DNA from: RH2-MAG17b sp050745265
GTDB lineage: Bacteria; Acidobacteriota; Terriglobia; UBA7540
NCBI GenBank assembly: GCA_050745265.1
Contig: JBOGKE010000106.1
Location: 1 to 64,000, forward strand
Direction of reading: 5' to 3'
Length of the DNA: 64,000 nt
In this document: one piece after another, positions 18,664-25,862 of the stretch
How positions within the stretch are numbered: the first letter of the stretch is position 1
Layout of the letters: every line of letters begins with the position of its first letter
Notes under the pieces: generated by a model
The model's database searches: none
Seen by the model: only the letters and a program-made list of their open reading frames with translations
Told to the model about the DNA's origin: nothing
Position numbers and translations under genes: made by a program

Positions 18664-19599
18664 ATGCCGCTTGTTGATACAAACGACGCGCGCGAGGCGC
18701 TAAACGCGCTCGTCCAGAACGCGGAGTTGCAGGGGCGATTTGACAACGCTCTGGCCGCGCGCGTGGTGGAACTCGAGAAGCTCGTCCGCAAGATCGGTGA
18801 AACTGTAGAGACGCTGGCCCGCCGCCGTCCCGTGGTCTATATGGAAGATCATCTGGTTGCCACTCGAGTTCTCGACCGGTTTCTCATCTATGCCGACACT
18901 CGAGACTTAGCCGTCACGCCCTGCTTGATGGTGGACGGCGAGTGGGAGCACGGCATCACCAGCTTCTTACTCGATTCCATCAAGCCGGGAATGAGGGTGG
19001 TTGATATCGGCGCCCACATCGGCTATTTCACCTTGCTCGCAGCCTCTGCTGTGGGGGAGAAAGGCACGGTGTTCGCTTTCGAGCCGCATCCCGGAAGTTA
19101 CGAGCTTCTGCAGCGAAACATCATCGTGAATTGGTATTCGAGCCGGGTCCATTGCTTCCCTTACGCGCTTCTCGATCGTTCTCAGCCAATTACTCTGCGC
19201 ACCGCGACCTCGATGCCGAGCAGCAGCAGCCTCTTTCTAGAAGATGTTGCAGGAGTACCTGTACACCTTGACGGCGCCATCGCTGCCGCCGCCAGGACGC
19301 TGGATGAATTGGTCGAAGGTCCGGTGGACGTGATTAAGATTGATGCCGAGGGGAGCGAACCTTTCATTTTGCAAGGAATGAAAGACGTGCTCGGCCGCAG
19401 CCCCGGCGTGAAAATCGTGATGGAATTCCATACCGCGGCCCTTCGGGCAGGAGGCCACGACCCCCGCCAATTCGCCGAAGATCTGGCGACATCCGGCTTT
19501 ACTCTGCGGCAGCTAACCTGGGACGGAGTCATTCTCGCACGAAAAGATATCGATCTCTTTACATATCCCATCAACACCGTGATTCTCTCCAGAGATTGA
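18664..19599 (+). CDS. FkbM-family SAM-dependent methyltransferase
   Basis: 311 aa from the ATG at 18664, which has GGAAGG six bases upstream. The N-terminal 60 residues are helical (ALNALVQNAELQGRFDNALAARVVELEKLV). The FkbM core follows: GMRVVDIGAHIGYFTLLAASAVGEKGTVFAFEPHPGSYELL is motif I/II, and later VDVIKIDAEGSEPFILQGM carries the conserved KID-EG motif of this family, followed by KIVMEFHT. FkbM enzymes methylate hydroxyls of sugars and polyketides; next to glycosyltransferases this one probably caps a glycan. Confidence 0.9.
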   Translation: MPLVDTNDAREALNALVQNAELQGRFDNALAARVVELEKLVRKIGETVETLARRRPVVYMEDHLVATRVLDRFLIYADTRDLAVTPCLMVDGEWEHGITSFLLDSIKPGMRVVDIGAHIGYFTLLAASAVGEKGTVFAFEPHPGSYELLQRNIIVNWYSSRVHCFPYALLDRSQPITLRTATSMPSSSSLFLEDVAGVPVHLDGAIAAAARTLDELVEGPVDVIKIDAEGSEPFILQGMKDVLGRSPGVKIVMEFHTAALRAGGHDPRQFAEDLATSGFTLRQLTWDGVILARKDIDLFTYPINTVILSRD

Positions 19600-19656
19600 T
19601 CCGAGCGCAGCGGATCGCAGCAGCGGGCCTCTCTATTCCTCTCTGTTGCAGCCTGG

Positions 19657-19714
19657 ATTCCCGCTTCGGCGGGAATGACCGCGCCCCTCTGTTGTCACCC
19701 CCGCGATGCGGGGG
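19657..19714. terminator. Double hairpin between convergent genes
   Basis: Two perfect stems lie between the convergent FkbM and flavoprotein genes: ATTCCCGC-TTCG-GCGGGAAT (19657-19676) and CCCCCGC-GAT-GCGGGGG (19698-19714), the second followed by CTTTAT. They could terminate transcription in both directions; the first also resembles a widespread intergenic repeat. Confidence 0.55.
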
Positions 19715-19747
19715 CTTTATACTCGTCTCGGTATCGGTTAGCTGGGC

Positions 19748-21118
19748 TCACCATAGCGGGTCCCCGAACACGCCCTTGGGGTCGAATTCTCGCTTGAACC
19801 GCTCTACCCGCGGCAGTTGCGGACCGTAGTGAGCTTCCCAATCTGTGCGGTCGAAATCCAGCCAGCCCGAGGCATATCTCTTGCCGCCGGCCGAAACGAT
19901 CGCCCGGCTGGCCTCGCGCAGCGTGGGCAGGACCGCCGGCAGAAATCGCGGCGGAACGGCGGGTAATATTCCAAATCCGAGCACCAGCTCTGTCGCGGGC
20001 CGCATCAGCAGCGGGACCGACGTGGCGCGCCCGCGCGCGGGCCACAACAGAATGTGACCACCCGTCAACATCGACGGCGGGATGCGCTCGAGCAAGGCGC
20101 TGATACACGAAGCGGCCGCGCTCCAGGGAAGCATGCCTTCCACCCAGGGGTGCGCGTGCTCCCAAAATCCGCCGGCTTTCCACAGCCCGAACAGAGGGTC
20201 GAGCCGCGTGAAGAACTCTTCGATACCGCCCGTCTCGGTGTGCGTGTGCCGGTAATAACTCAGGCCGGCGAGGCTCGTCGCAAGCTGCTCTGGATTCAAG
20301 CCGTCAGTTTCGAGCGTACAATGCAATGGATAGAACCATTCCACGCACGGCCGCTTGACTCCGCCCGACGTGCTGAACCCCTGCGGCACCGGCACGCACC
20401 AGGATTCCAGATAGTCGAACCGCTCTTCAGCCATGAGCTTCGCAAGATCGCCGAGCAGCGCGGGAAGGTTGTCATAAAGAAGATACGCGGAATGAAATTT
20501 GGACGTATGCTTGCGAAGCTTCAGCGTGACCTCAGTGATCACGCCGAACTGGCCGAGGCCCGCGCGAACCGCCTCGAACAGCCCGTTTTCACCGACCGGA
20601 GAGCACCGGCGCCGCCGGCCGTCCCCCGTGATCACCTCCACCTCCGAGCACTGATCGGCCTGTGTGCCATAGCGCCACGAAGCCACTCCCAAACCGCCGG
20701 TCGAGAGGGTTCCTCCCACCGTCACATCGAGATTGTTCGTCAGAACCGGCGGCGACAAGCCGAGAGGCGTTATCTTGTCGAGCAACGCACGCCACGTAGC
20801 TCCCGCCTGGCACGTAACGGTTCTTCGCTCGACATCAATGTTGGTGATCCGATCGAGGCCGCGCAGGTCGAGAACGATCTGATCGGAGAGAGATCGGCCA
20901 TTCTGTGAGTGTCCGGCACCGCGAATCGCGAGACGCATCGAATGGTCACCGGCAAATTTCACAATCTCGCAAACGTCCTGAGAGGATGCGGGCCGCACAA
21001 CGCCAAGCGGTGTGCGTTCGATAACGCGGCCAAAGTCCGTAGCGGCGGCCCACCGCGAAATTTCATCGGTGCGTACGCCACCCGAGATTTTTGTCGCGAG
21101 CTCGACATCCCAAGTCAT
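19748..21118 (-). CDS. FAD-linked oxidase, cytokinin-dehydrogenase-like
   Basis: 456 aa PCMH-type flavoprotein. The FAD domain shows VVRPASSQDVCEIVKFA, then IRGAGHSQNGRSL, where the His of GHS is the usual covalent FAD attachment residue, and VGGTLSTGGLGVASWRYG plus GQFGVITEVTLKL. The C-terminal half includes AHPWVEGMLPW, matching the HPW signature that marks the cytokinin dehydrogenase substrate domain of plant CKX enzymes. The likely reaction is oxidative cleavage or oxidation of an amine or alcohol with FAD; the true substrate is unknown. There is no visible signal peptide. It is divergent from the MOSC-mbfA operon. Confidence 0.8.
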   Translation of the reverse strand: MTWDVELATKISGGVRTDEISRWAAATDFGRVIERTPLGVVRPASSQDVCEIVKFAGDHSMRLAIRGAGHSQNGRSLSDQIVLDLRGLDRITNIDVERRTVTCQAGATWRALLDKITPLGLSPPVLTNNLDVTVGGTLSTGGLGVASWRYGTQADQCSEVEVITGDGRRRRCSPVGENGLFEAVRAGLGQFGVITEVTLKLRKHTSKFHSAYLLYDNLPALLGDLAKLMAEERFDYLESWCVPVPQGFSTSGGVKRPCVEWFYPLHCTLETDGLNPEQLATSLAGLSYYRHTHTETGGIEEFFTRLDPLFGLWKAGGFWEHAHPWVEGMLPWSAAASCISALLERIPPSMLTGGHILLWPARGRATSVPLLMRPATELVLGFGILPAVPPRFLPAVLPTLREASRAIVSAGGKRYASGWLDFDRTDWEAHYGPQLPRVERFKREFDPKGVFGDPLW

Positions 21119-21200
21119 ACTCGTGTGATTCTAACGCGACTCACCGCAGGCAAGGCGAACAAACCCGCTCCGCGTCGATGCCGCAATGCACCTCACTCTG

Positions 21201-21206
21201 TATAAT
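21201..21206 (+). promoter_or_regulatory. Consensus -10 box before the MOSC-mbfA operon
   Basis: A perfect TATAAT lies 10 bp before the ATG at 21216 and directly before another in-frame ATG at 21207. No good -35 is seen at the right distance. Transcription from here would leave only a few leader bases, so the first gene may be leaderless. Confidence 0.45.
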
Positions 21207-21215
21207 ATGGACTCT

Positions 21216-21770
21216 ATGTCCCAGCCCCGTGTAGATGAAACTGTTTTTTCTCAGATTACCGACAGCGCGGCGTCGCGGCGCACCGGCGTATTGGCGTCGA
21301 TCAATCTCTCGGCCGGCGGCATACCGAAACTGGCCGCGCCCGAAGGCCTCATCACCGCGCGCGGGCTTGCAGGCGACCGGCAGCGGGACTGCATTTTTCA
21401 CGGCGGACGAGATCGCGCCATCGTCATTTATTGCCTGGAAATTATCGAGGCCCTCCAGCGCGAAGGTCATCCGATTCGCGCCGGCAGCGCCGGAGAGAAC
21501 CTCACTGTTACGGGGCTCGACTGGAACCTGGTGGCGCCAGGCGTGCTGGTCACTGTGGGCGAGGTAACGCTGCTCGTCACAAAATACTGCACTCCCTGCT
21601 ATAAAATTCGCGGCTCGTTTCTCGCGGGCGACGATTCGCGGATTTCGCAGAAGCTGCATCCCGGATGGAGCCGCGTTGCGGCGCGCGTGCTCACTGGAGG
21701 CACGGTGCGCACCGGCGACCGCATTGAGGTGATAGCCCCGGTGGCCCCTTCGCCCCAGGTTGCTGGATAA
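21216..21770 (+). CDS. MOSC-domain protein
   Basis: 184 aa. The beta-strand-rich MOSC core is clear: GLAGDRQRDCIFHGGRDRAIVIYCLEI, AGSAGENLTVTGLDW, and a conserved Cys in TKYCTPCYKI, the residue proposed to bind sulfur or a molybdenum-cofactor sulfide in this family. MOSC proteins transfer or sense sulfur on molybdenum cofactor, or carry out related N-hydroxylated-compound reduction with partners. It is 14 bp upstream of mbfA and probably co-transcribed with it. The start is uncertain among three in-frame ATGs (21186, 21207, 21216); I take the last because a -10 box covers the earlier ones. Confidence 0.85.
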   Translation: MSQPRVDETVFSQITDSAASRRTGVLASINLSAGGIPKLAAPEGLITARGLAGDRQRDCIFHGGRDRAIVIYCLEIIEALQREGHPIRAGSAGENLTVTGLDWNLVAPGVLVTVGEVTLLVTKYCTPCYKIRGSFLAGDDSRISQKLHPGWSRVAARVLTGGTVRTGDRIEVIAPVAPSPQVAG

Positions 21771-21784
21771 CTCGAGAGACGGTT

Positions 21785-22744
21785 ATGCCCAAGAACTTCA
21801 AGGACCTGACGGAACGCGAGATTCTCGCCCTGGCGATCACGCTGGAGGAGGAAGACGCCCGGATTTTCGGCGACTTCGCCGAGGGCCTGCGCGAGCCGTT
21901 TCCAGCCTCCGCGAAAATGTTCGACGAGATGCGCATCGAGGAGATCGGGCATCGCGACCGGCTGATTGACACCTATCGCCTGCGCTTCGGCGAGCACATT
22001 CCGCTCATCCGCCCTCAGGATGTGAAGGGCTTCGTCACCCGAACGCCGGTGTGGCTGGTGCGGCCGCTCGGGCTGGACGCAGTGAGGAAGCACGCGGCGC
22101 TGATGGAGATGGAAACCCGGCGGTTCTATGAGCGCGCCATCCTGCGTGTGACCGATCTCTCGATCCGCAAGCTTCTCGGCGACCTCGCCGAAGCGGAGCG
22201 CGAACACTACGCGATGGCGGAAACGCTTGAGGAAAAGCATCTCACCCCGAACGTGCGACATGAGGAGGATTTGGCGCGGCATCGCCAGTTCGTGCTGCAG
22301 GTCGTTCAACCCGGGCTTGAGGGCTTGATGGACGGCTCGGTCTCGACGCTCGCCCCTATCTTCGCTGCCGCATTCGCGACGCACCGAAGCTGGGATGCGT
22401 TTCTGGTGGGACTCGCCGCCTCGATCGGCGCGGGAATTTCGATGGGTTTTGCCGAGGCGGTCTCAGATGATGGCTCGCTCACCGGCCGCGGCTATCCTTG
22501 GGTGCGAGGCGCGATCTGCGGCCTGATGACCGCTGCGGGCGGGATTGGTCACACGCTGCCGTTCATGATTCCGAGCTTCAGCGTCGCATTCACCGTGGCC
22601 GTTGCCGTCGTCGCGTGCGAACTGGTCACCATCAGCTACATTCGCAATCGCTACATGGACACGCCATTCCTCTCGGCCGCGTTCCAAGTAGTGGTAGGCG
22701 GCGTGCTCGTTTTCATAGCCGGCGTCATCATCGGCAGCTCGTGA
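21785..22744 (+). CDS. mbfA: MbfA-type ferritin/VIT1 membrane iron exporter
   Basis: 319 aa. Residues about 8-165 are a rubrerythrin-like four-helix bundle with iron-ligand pairs in LAITLEEEDARIFGDF, MRIEEIGHRDRL, ALMEMETRRFYERA and DLAEAEREHYAMAETL. The C-terminal half is a VIT1/CCC1 transporter: GLEGLMDGSVSTLAPIFAAAFAT, GAGISMGFAEAVSDDGSLTGRG, then three or four more membrane segments. In Agrobacterium and Bradyrhizobium, MbfA exports iron and protects from peroxide. The family match is close in both order and length. No Irr-type box was identified upstream. Confidence 0.93.
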   Translation: MPKNFKDLTEREILALAITLEEEDARIFGDFAEGLREPFPASAKMFDEMRIEEIGHRDRLIDTYRLRFGEHIPLIRPQDVKGFVTRTPVWLVRPLGLDAVRKHAALMEMETRRFYERAILRVTDLSIRKLLGDLAEAEREHYAMAETLEEKHLTPNVRHEEDLARHRQFVLQVVQPGLEGLMDGSVSTLAPIFAAAFATHRSWDAFLVGLAASIGAGISMGFAEAVSDDGSLTGRGYPWVRGAICGLMTAAGGIGHTLPFMIPSFSVAFTVAVAVVACELVTISYIRNRYMDTPFLSAAFQVVVGGVLVFIAGVIIGSS

Positions 22745-22957
22745 ATTCGGGCGAGCACGACGGTTTCCCCGCTGGCCGCGAATGAAGCATCGGCAATCGC
22801 GGTTCGCGTACAGCGTCACTACCCGGCCGCGAACGATCCCAGCGGCGCCATTGCACACCTTAGCAGGCGGGATTTCTCGACTGCTTTAACCACCTATCTC
22901 GGCTCGCACGCCGAGATCATACTCGCTCAGGACGAAAGCTTCTGAACGCAGAAAATT

Positions 22958-23330
22958 TGGAGGCGGGGGGAGTCGAACCCCCGTCCGAAAAGCGTTGCTT
23001 CTGGAAGACTACATGCGTATCCCACTCGCTAGACGCTTTCGCCGGCGGCCCTCAGGAGCGGGAAAGAACGAGCCGCCAGCTAGCCTGATCCCCTCCCGGT
23101 TGCCCAGAAGAGTCTCGCTCAGCGCATTCAGGCTGGAAGCGCCGAGCCAAGCCCGCTAAATTGGCATCTGTCCCCGTCCGGCGGGCCGAACGGAGAAGAC
23201 GCGCCACCTAATTAGGCAGCGAGAGCAAACTGCGTGTTGGCAGTTGTGTTGTTCCACGCCGATTACGGGTGGTGTGGCCCCCGGCATGCCTTCCAGAGGC
23301 GGCGGCTTCCGTCGAAACCATTACGCCCCC
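22958..23330 (-). ncRNA. ssrA: Transfer-messenger RNA (tmRNA)
   Basis: 373 nt on the minus strand. The 5' end GGGGGCG pairs with the 3' end CGCCTCC plus discriminator A; the T-arm reads GGGGGTTCGACTCCCCC. CCA is not encoded. The tag reading frame (23241-23212) encodes ANTQFALAA then TAA, a standard degradation tag ending in ALAA. It rescues stalled ribosomes with SmpB, which is not in this window. Confidence 0.97.
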
Positions 23331-23337
23331 TAAAACC

Positions 23338-23366
23338 AGCATACTAGCCGCGCGCGCGACTGTCAA
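23338..23366 (-). promoter_or_regulatory. ssrA promoter
   Basis: TTGACA (23366-23361) and TATGCT (23343-23338) on the minus strand are separated by exactly 17 bp; the start of transcription would fall at or next to the mature 5' end at 23330. Confidence 0.8.
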
Positions 23367-23380
23367 AGCTGTGATAGTTT

Positions 23381-23596
23381 GTGCTTATAGCAGTAATGCG
23401 TCGAGTCGGCGAACACAACGATGGAAAAGGCGCCGACTGGACCTCGGACCGCCGACGCGTTCATTTGGTTTGGAGTGAAGCTCACGATTCTCTATCGTCG
23501 GCGCGGACGCGAGAGAATCAGTTGAAACGCTGGAGCCGCTCCAAAAAGGAATCGCTGATCGTGGGTTCCCTTCGGCTGCGCTCAGGACAGGCGTAA
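23381..23596 (+). pseudogene. Truncated GIY-YIG endonuclease remnant
   Basis: The reading HNDGKGADWTSDRRRVHLVW followed by SEAHDSLSSARTRENQLKRW and SRSKKESLI matches the C-terminal two thirds of small GIY-YIG (UPF0213/YhbQ-like) proteins. The N-terminal GIY...YIG strand and catalytic Tyr are missing: an in-frame stop (23375-23377) and the ssrA promoter lie just upstream. The 3' end runs into a repeat (23568-23589). It is therefore a dead fragment, not a functional nuclease. Confidence 0.65.
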
Positions 23597-23675
23597 AGCG
23601 CCTGCGACTCCCCCCGCCTCCAAACTTTCGCGACGCAAATTTTGTCCTGAGCGAGCGCTTGCGGGAGTCGAAGGG
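23568..23675. repeat. Inverted repeat pair, CCCTTCG...CTCAGGACA type
   Basis: The left copy (23568-23589) is matched in inverted orientation by TGTCCTGAGC (23643-23652) and CGAAGGG (23669-23675). The word is a common intergenic repeat in several high-GC genomes. It ends the GIY-YIG remnant. Confidence 0.55.
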
Positions 23676-23793
23676 CAAATTCTCGAGCTGCCGAACGTTT
23701 CGCGTGAGCCAGGCTGCATTGCGCGAGCCGAAGGGCAAAGAGTGTTCTTTTGCTACATGGGTCGCTGCGCCGCGGCGACCGCGTGTCATTCGA

Positions 23794-24429
23794 TCATTGC
23801 GGCAGCAAGTCGTTTAGTCCGCGCAGCACATACTGCTGGCGTGGCGTAAACCGCCGCCCGAAGGCGGGGCTATTGAGGAATCGGCGGCGCTGGCCCGGCG
23901 GCATGTTCCTCAAGCGGCGAAACACACGCATGACTTGTTCCTGCCGTCCTGGTCCCAGCTTGCGGTACTCGGGGAAGACGCGGGTGAGCTCGCGGCGCTT
24001 GGCGGGAGAGAGACTCTGAAAGATCTCCTCGCGCTGCCGCAAGGTCTGCTTCTGGCGTGGCGTGCGGGTATTCCACTGTGCGAGCCGCTGGCGGATTTGT
24101 TGCTGCCGCACGAGAGGCAGCCGGTGGAATTGCGCGTCATTCCGCAGAACTTGGTCTTGCTGCACGGGAGGAAGGTCGCGGAGGCGCTGGAAGAAGCCGG
24201 GGGCGTGCTGATGGGCGTCCTGCTGAATCCTGTGCTGTCGCCACGGCTGATTCGCGCGCGGGCGGGGCGGTCTCGGAGGTCTGATGACGCGCTGGCGCGC
24301 CGGCACGGCGCCAGCGGAAAAGAGAATGACGCAAGCAAGCGCCGCGGCCATCCCGGAGCGCCAAAGAATGGCCGCGCCGTTTTCAGTCAGTCGCTTTATC
24401 TCTTGCCTGCGGTAGTTCCGAAAGGACAT
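23794..24429 (-). CDS. DUF3106-like exported protein
   Basis: About 211 aa. A hydrophobic segment (MAAALACVILFSAGAVPA) leads into a proline/arginine-rich linker and then repeated short helices with LRDLPPVQQDQVLRND, LPLVRQQQIRQRL, LSPAKRRELTRVF, MPPGQRRRFLNSP and FTPRQQYVLRGL. This LSPEQR-like pattern is the hallmark of DUF3106, a periplasmic repeat protein of unknown function. It follows an ECF sigma factor and anti-sigma gene on the same strand and overlaps the latter, so it probably belongs to that stress regulon. The start is uncertain: ATG 24429 or ATG 24351, neither with a good ribosome site. Confidence 0.7.
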   Translation of the reverse strand: MSFRNYRRQEIKRLTENGAAILWRSGMAAALACVILFSAGAVPARQRVIRPPRPPRPRANQPWRQHRIQQDAHQHAPGFFQRLRDLPPVQQDQVLRNDAQFHRLPLVRQQQIRQRLAQWNTRTPRQKQTLRQREEIFQSLSPAKRRELTRVFPEYRKLGPGRQEQVMRVFRRLRNMPPGQRRRFLNSPAFGRRFTPRQQYVLRGLNDLLPQ

Positions 24430-24958
24430 CGAAGTTTGCCAGCATGTCGTAGTTTTCCAGGACATTCAGATTTTCGTACAGGGCAATCTCCTGGCTTGCG
24501 GTGTCAGGCCGCCGTGCGATCTTGGACGGAGCGGCCGCGTTCCGGATAGTCGCTACCGGCGCCGTCGCGGGCCGGTGAACCGTTGCGACCAGCAGCGAAG
24601 CGGCGATATGGGAGCTCGCAGAGTGCGACGGCCGCCACACCGTCAGGCTCGCCGCCACCACGGCCACGGCGACAGCCGCCGCCAACCCAGCCCACACCTT
24701 GCCGCTGAACAACGGAACCCTTCGCAGGGCGCCGGCGCCCGCGGCGATCCGAGCGCGGGTCCGAGCGTCAAACCAGGGCGAGGGCTCCGCCGGTTTCCAT
24801 TCATCGAGTACTTGGTTGACGCGGTCGAATGAGGCGGCGATTTCGCGGCACGCTCCGCAAGAGTGAAGGTGCGTCTTCACGGCCGCCTCCTCGCGCGCAC
24901 CAAGCATGTGATTCGCGTACGCGAAGAGACGTTCAGGATCGAAGCACGGCGCCTTCAT
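24383..24958 (-). CDS. Anti-sigma factor with zinc-finger (ZAS) domain
   Basis: 191 aa. The N-terminal cytoplasmic ZAS domain has the HX3CX2C motif in HLHSCGACREIAASF (about residues 29-38). A single membrane segment follows at about residues 87-107 (VWAGLAAAVAVAVVAASLTVW), and the remainder is a Ser/Ala/Thr-rich periplasmic tail. It overlaps the ECF sigma gene by ATGA (24955-24958), so the two are translationally coupled and the protein should hold that sigma factor inactive. The periplasmic part has no recognised sensor domain. Confidence 0.88.
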   Translation of the reverse strand: MKAPCFDPERLFAYANHMLGAREEAAVKTHLHSCGACREIAASFDRVNQVLDEWKPAEPSPWFDARTRARIAAGAGALRRVPLFSGKVWAGLAAAVAVAVVAASLTVWRPSHSASSHIAASLLVATVHRPATAPVATIRNAAAPSKIARRPDTASQEIALYENLNVLENYDMLANFDVLSELPQARDKATD

Positions 24959-25536
24959 AATCTGCCTCCCACAACCAGCGGCTCCAGCCGGGCGCGAAGG
25001 TTTTCGTAGGCCCGGAACAGCAGCGACTTCACCGCGCTCTCGCTCACCCCGAGAACGCTTGAGATCTGGCGGTAATCCACTTCTTGATATTTATGCAGAA
25101 TGACCGCCGCGCGTTGCTTCTCCGGCAGCGATTCAACGGCCTCGCGGATCAGCCGCCCGCGATCGGAAAGCATCAACTCTTGCTCGGCGGTGGGCCTGGT
25201 ATCGGCAATACGCGCCGTCCGAGGCAAGCCGTCCTGATCGCCCTCCGGAGCAGGCGCGTCTCCGGCCTTGCGGTCGCGTATCGCGTTCAGCGCAAGATTG
25301 GTCGCGATGCGATAAAGCCACGTGGTAAACCGCGCCTCGGGCTGATAACGGTGGCGCGACTGATAGACACGGAGAAACACCTCCTGCGCTAAATCCTCGG
25401 CGAGGGCGCGATCTCGCACCATCCTTACGAAATAGCTCACCAGGGGCGTACGATAACGGCGGAGCAGCGCTTCGAAGGAGGCTGTGTCGCCGCTCCGGAC
25501 CCGCAGCATCAACTCCAGGTCGGAATCGAGGGCCAT
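24955..25536 (-). CDS. ECF-subfamily RNA polymerase sigma factor
   Basis: 193 aa. Region 2 contains FEALLRRYRTPLVSYFVRMV and LAEDLAQEVFLRVYQSRHRY with the DLAQEVF core-binding motif; region 4 contains ESLPEKQRAAVILHKYQEVDYRQISSVLGVSESAVKSLLFRAYENLR, the -35-binding helix-turn-helix. No region 3 is present, as expected for ECF type. An in-frame GTG at 25545 is an alternative start. It heads an operon with its anti-sigma factor and a DUF3106 protein. Confidence 0.93.
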   Translation of the reverse strand: MALDSDLELMLRVRSGDTASFEALLRRYRTPLVSYFVRMVRDRALAEDLAQEVFLRVYQSRHRYQPEARFTTWLYRIATNLALNAIRDRKAGDAPAPEGDQDGLPRTARIADTRPTAEQELMLSDRGRLIREAVESLPEKQRAAVILHKYQEVDYRQISSVLGVSESAVKSLLFRAYENLRARLEPLVVGGRL

Positions 25537-25545
25537 CGTCGCCAC

Positions 25546-25862
25546 ATCCAGCTAAACCCGCGAGCGCGCACAAAGTTGCGCCGGCATCCGGCGCTGCCTG
25601 GGCGAGCCAGGGAGACGCGCCGGACCCGCCAGCTAGCTTCCTAACCTCTCCGGTTGGAAGTCGCCCAGCTCCGGCCCAGCCGGCCCACACACCTCACCCA
25701 GCTCGCTCCGCTCGCCACCCTCTCCCGCCGGAGAGGGCCGCAACCGCTGGGTGGCGCCCACATGGCCGTTGTTTGCCATGTGTGCGGCTTTCAAGGGTCG
25801 CACACATCGCAAAATGCGCGATGAGTGCGCCACCATTGTCCACCCGATTCGCGGACACTGTG
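25546..25862. repeat. Intergenic region with nested hairpin repeat (25750-25834)
   Basis: No gene. GGTGGCGC (25750-25757) pairs with GCGCCACC (25827-25834), enclosing CACATGGC/GCCATGTG (25759-25782) and a second smaller hairpin ATCGC/GCGAT type (about 25807-25822). The layout, outer stem plus two inner hairpins, resembles the repeat at 7312-7409 without sharing its sequence. Confidence 0.6.

Noticed and set aside
23385..23789. 134-residue minus-strand open frame upstream of ssrA
   Set aside because: It is the complement of the GIY-YIG remnant and repeat DNA, and it crosses the inverted repeat.
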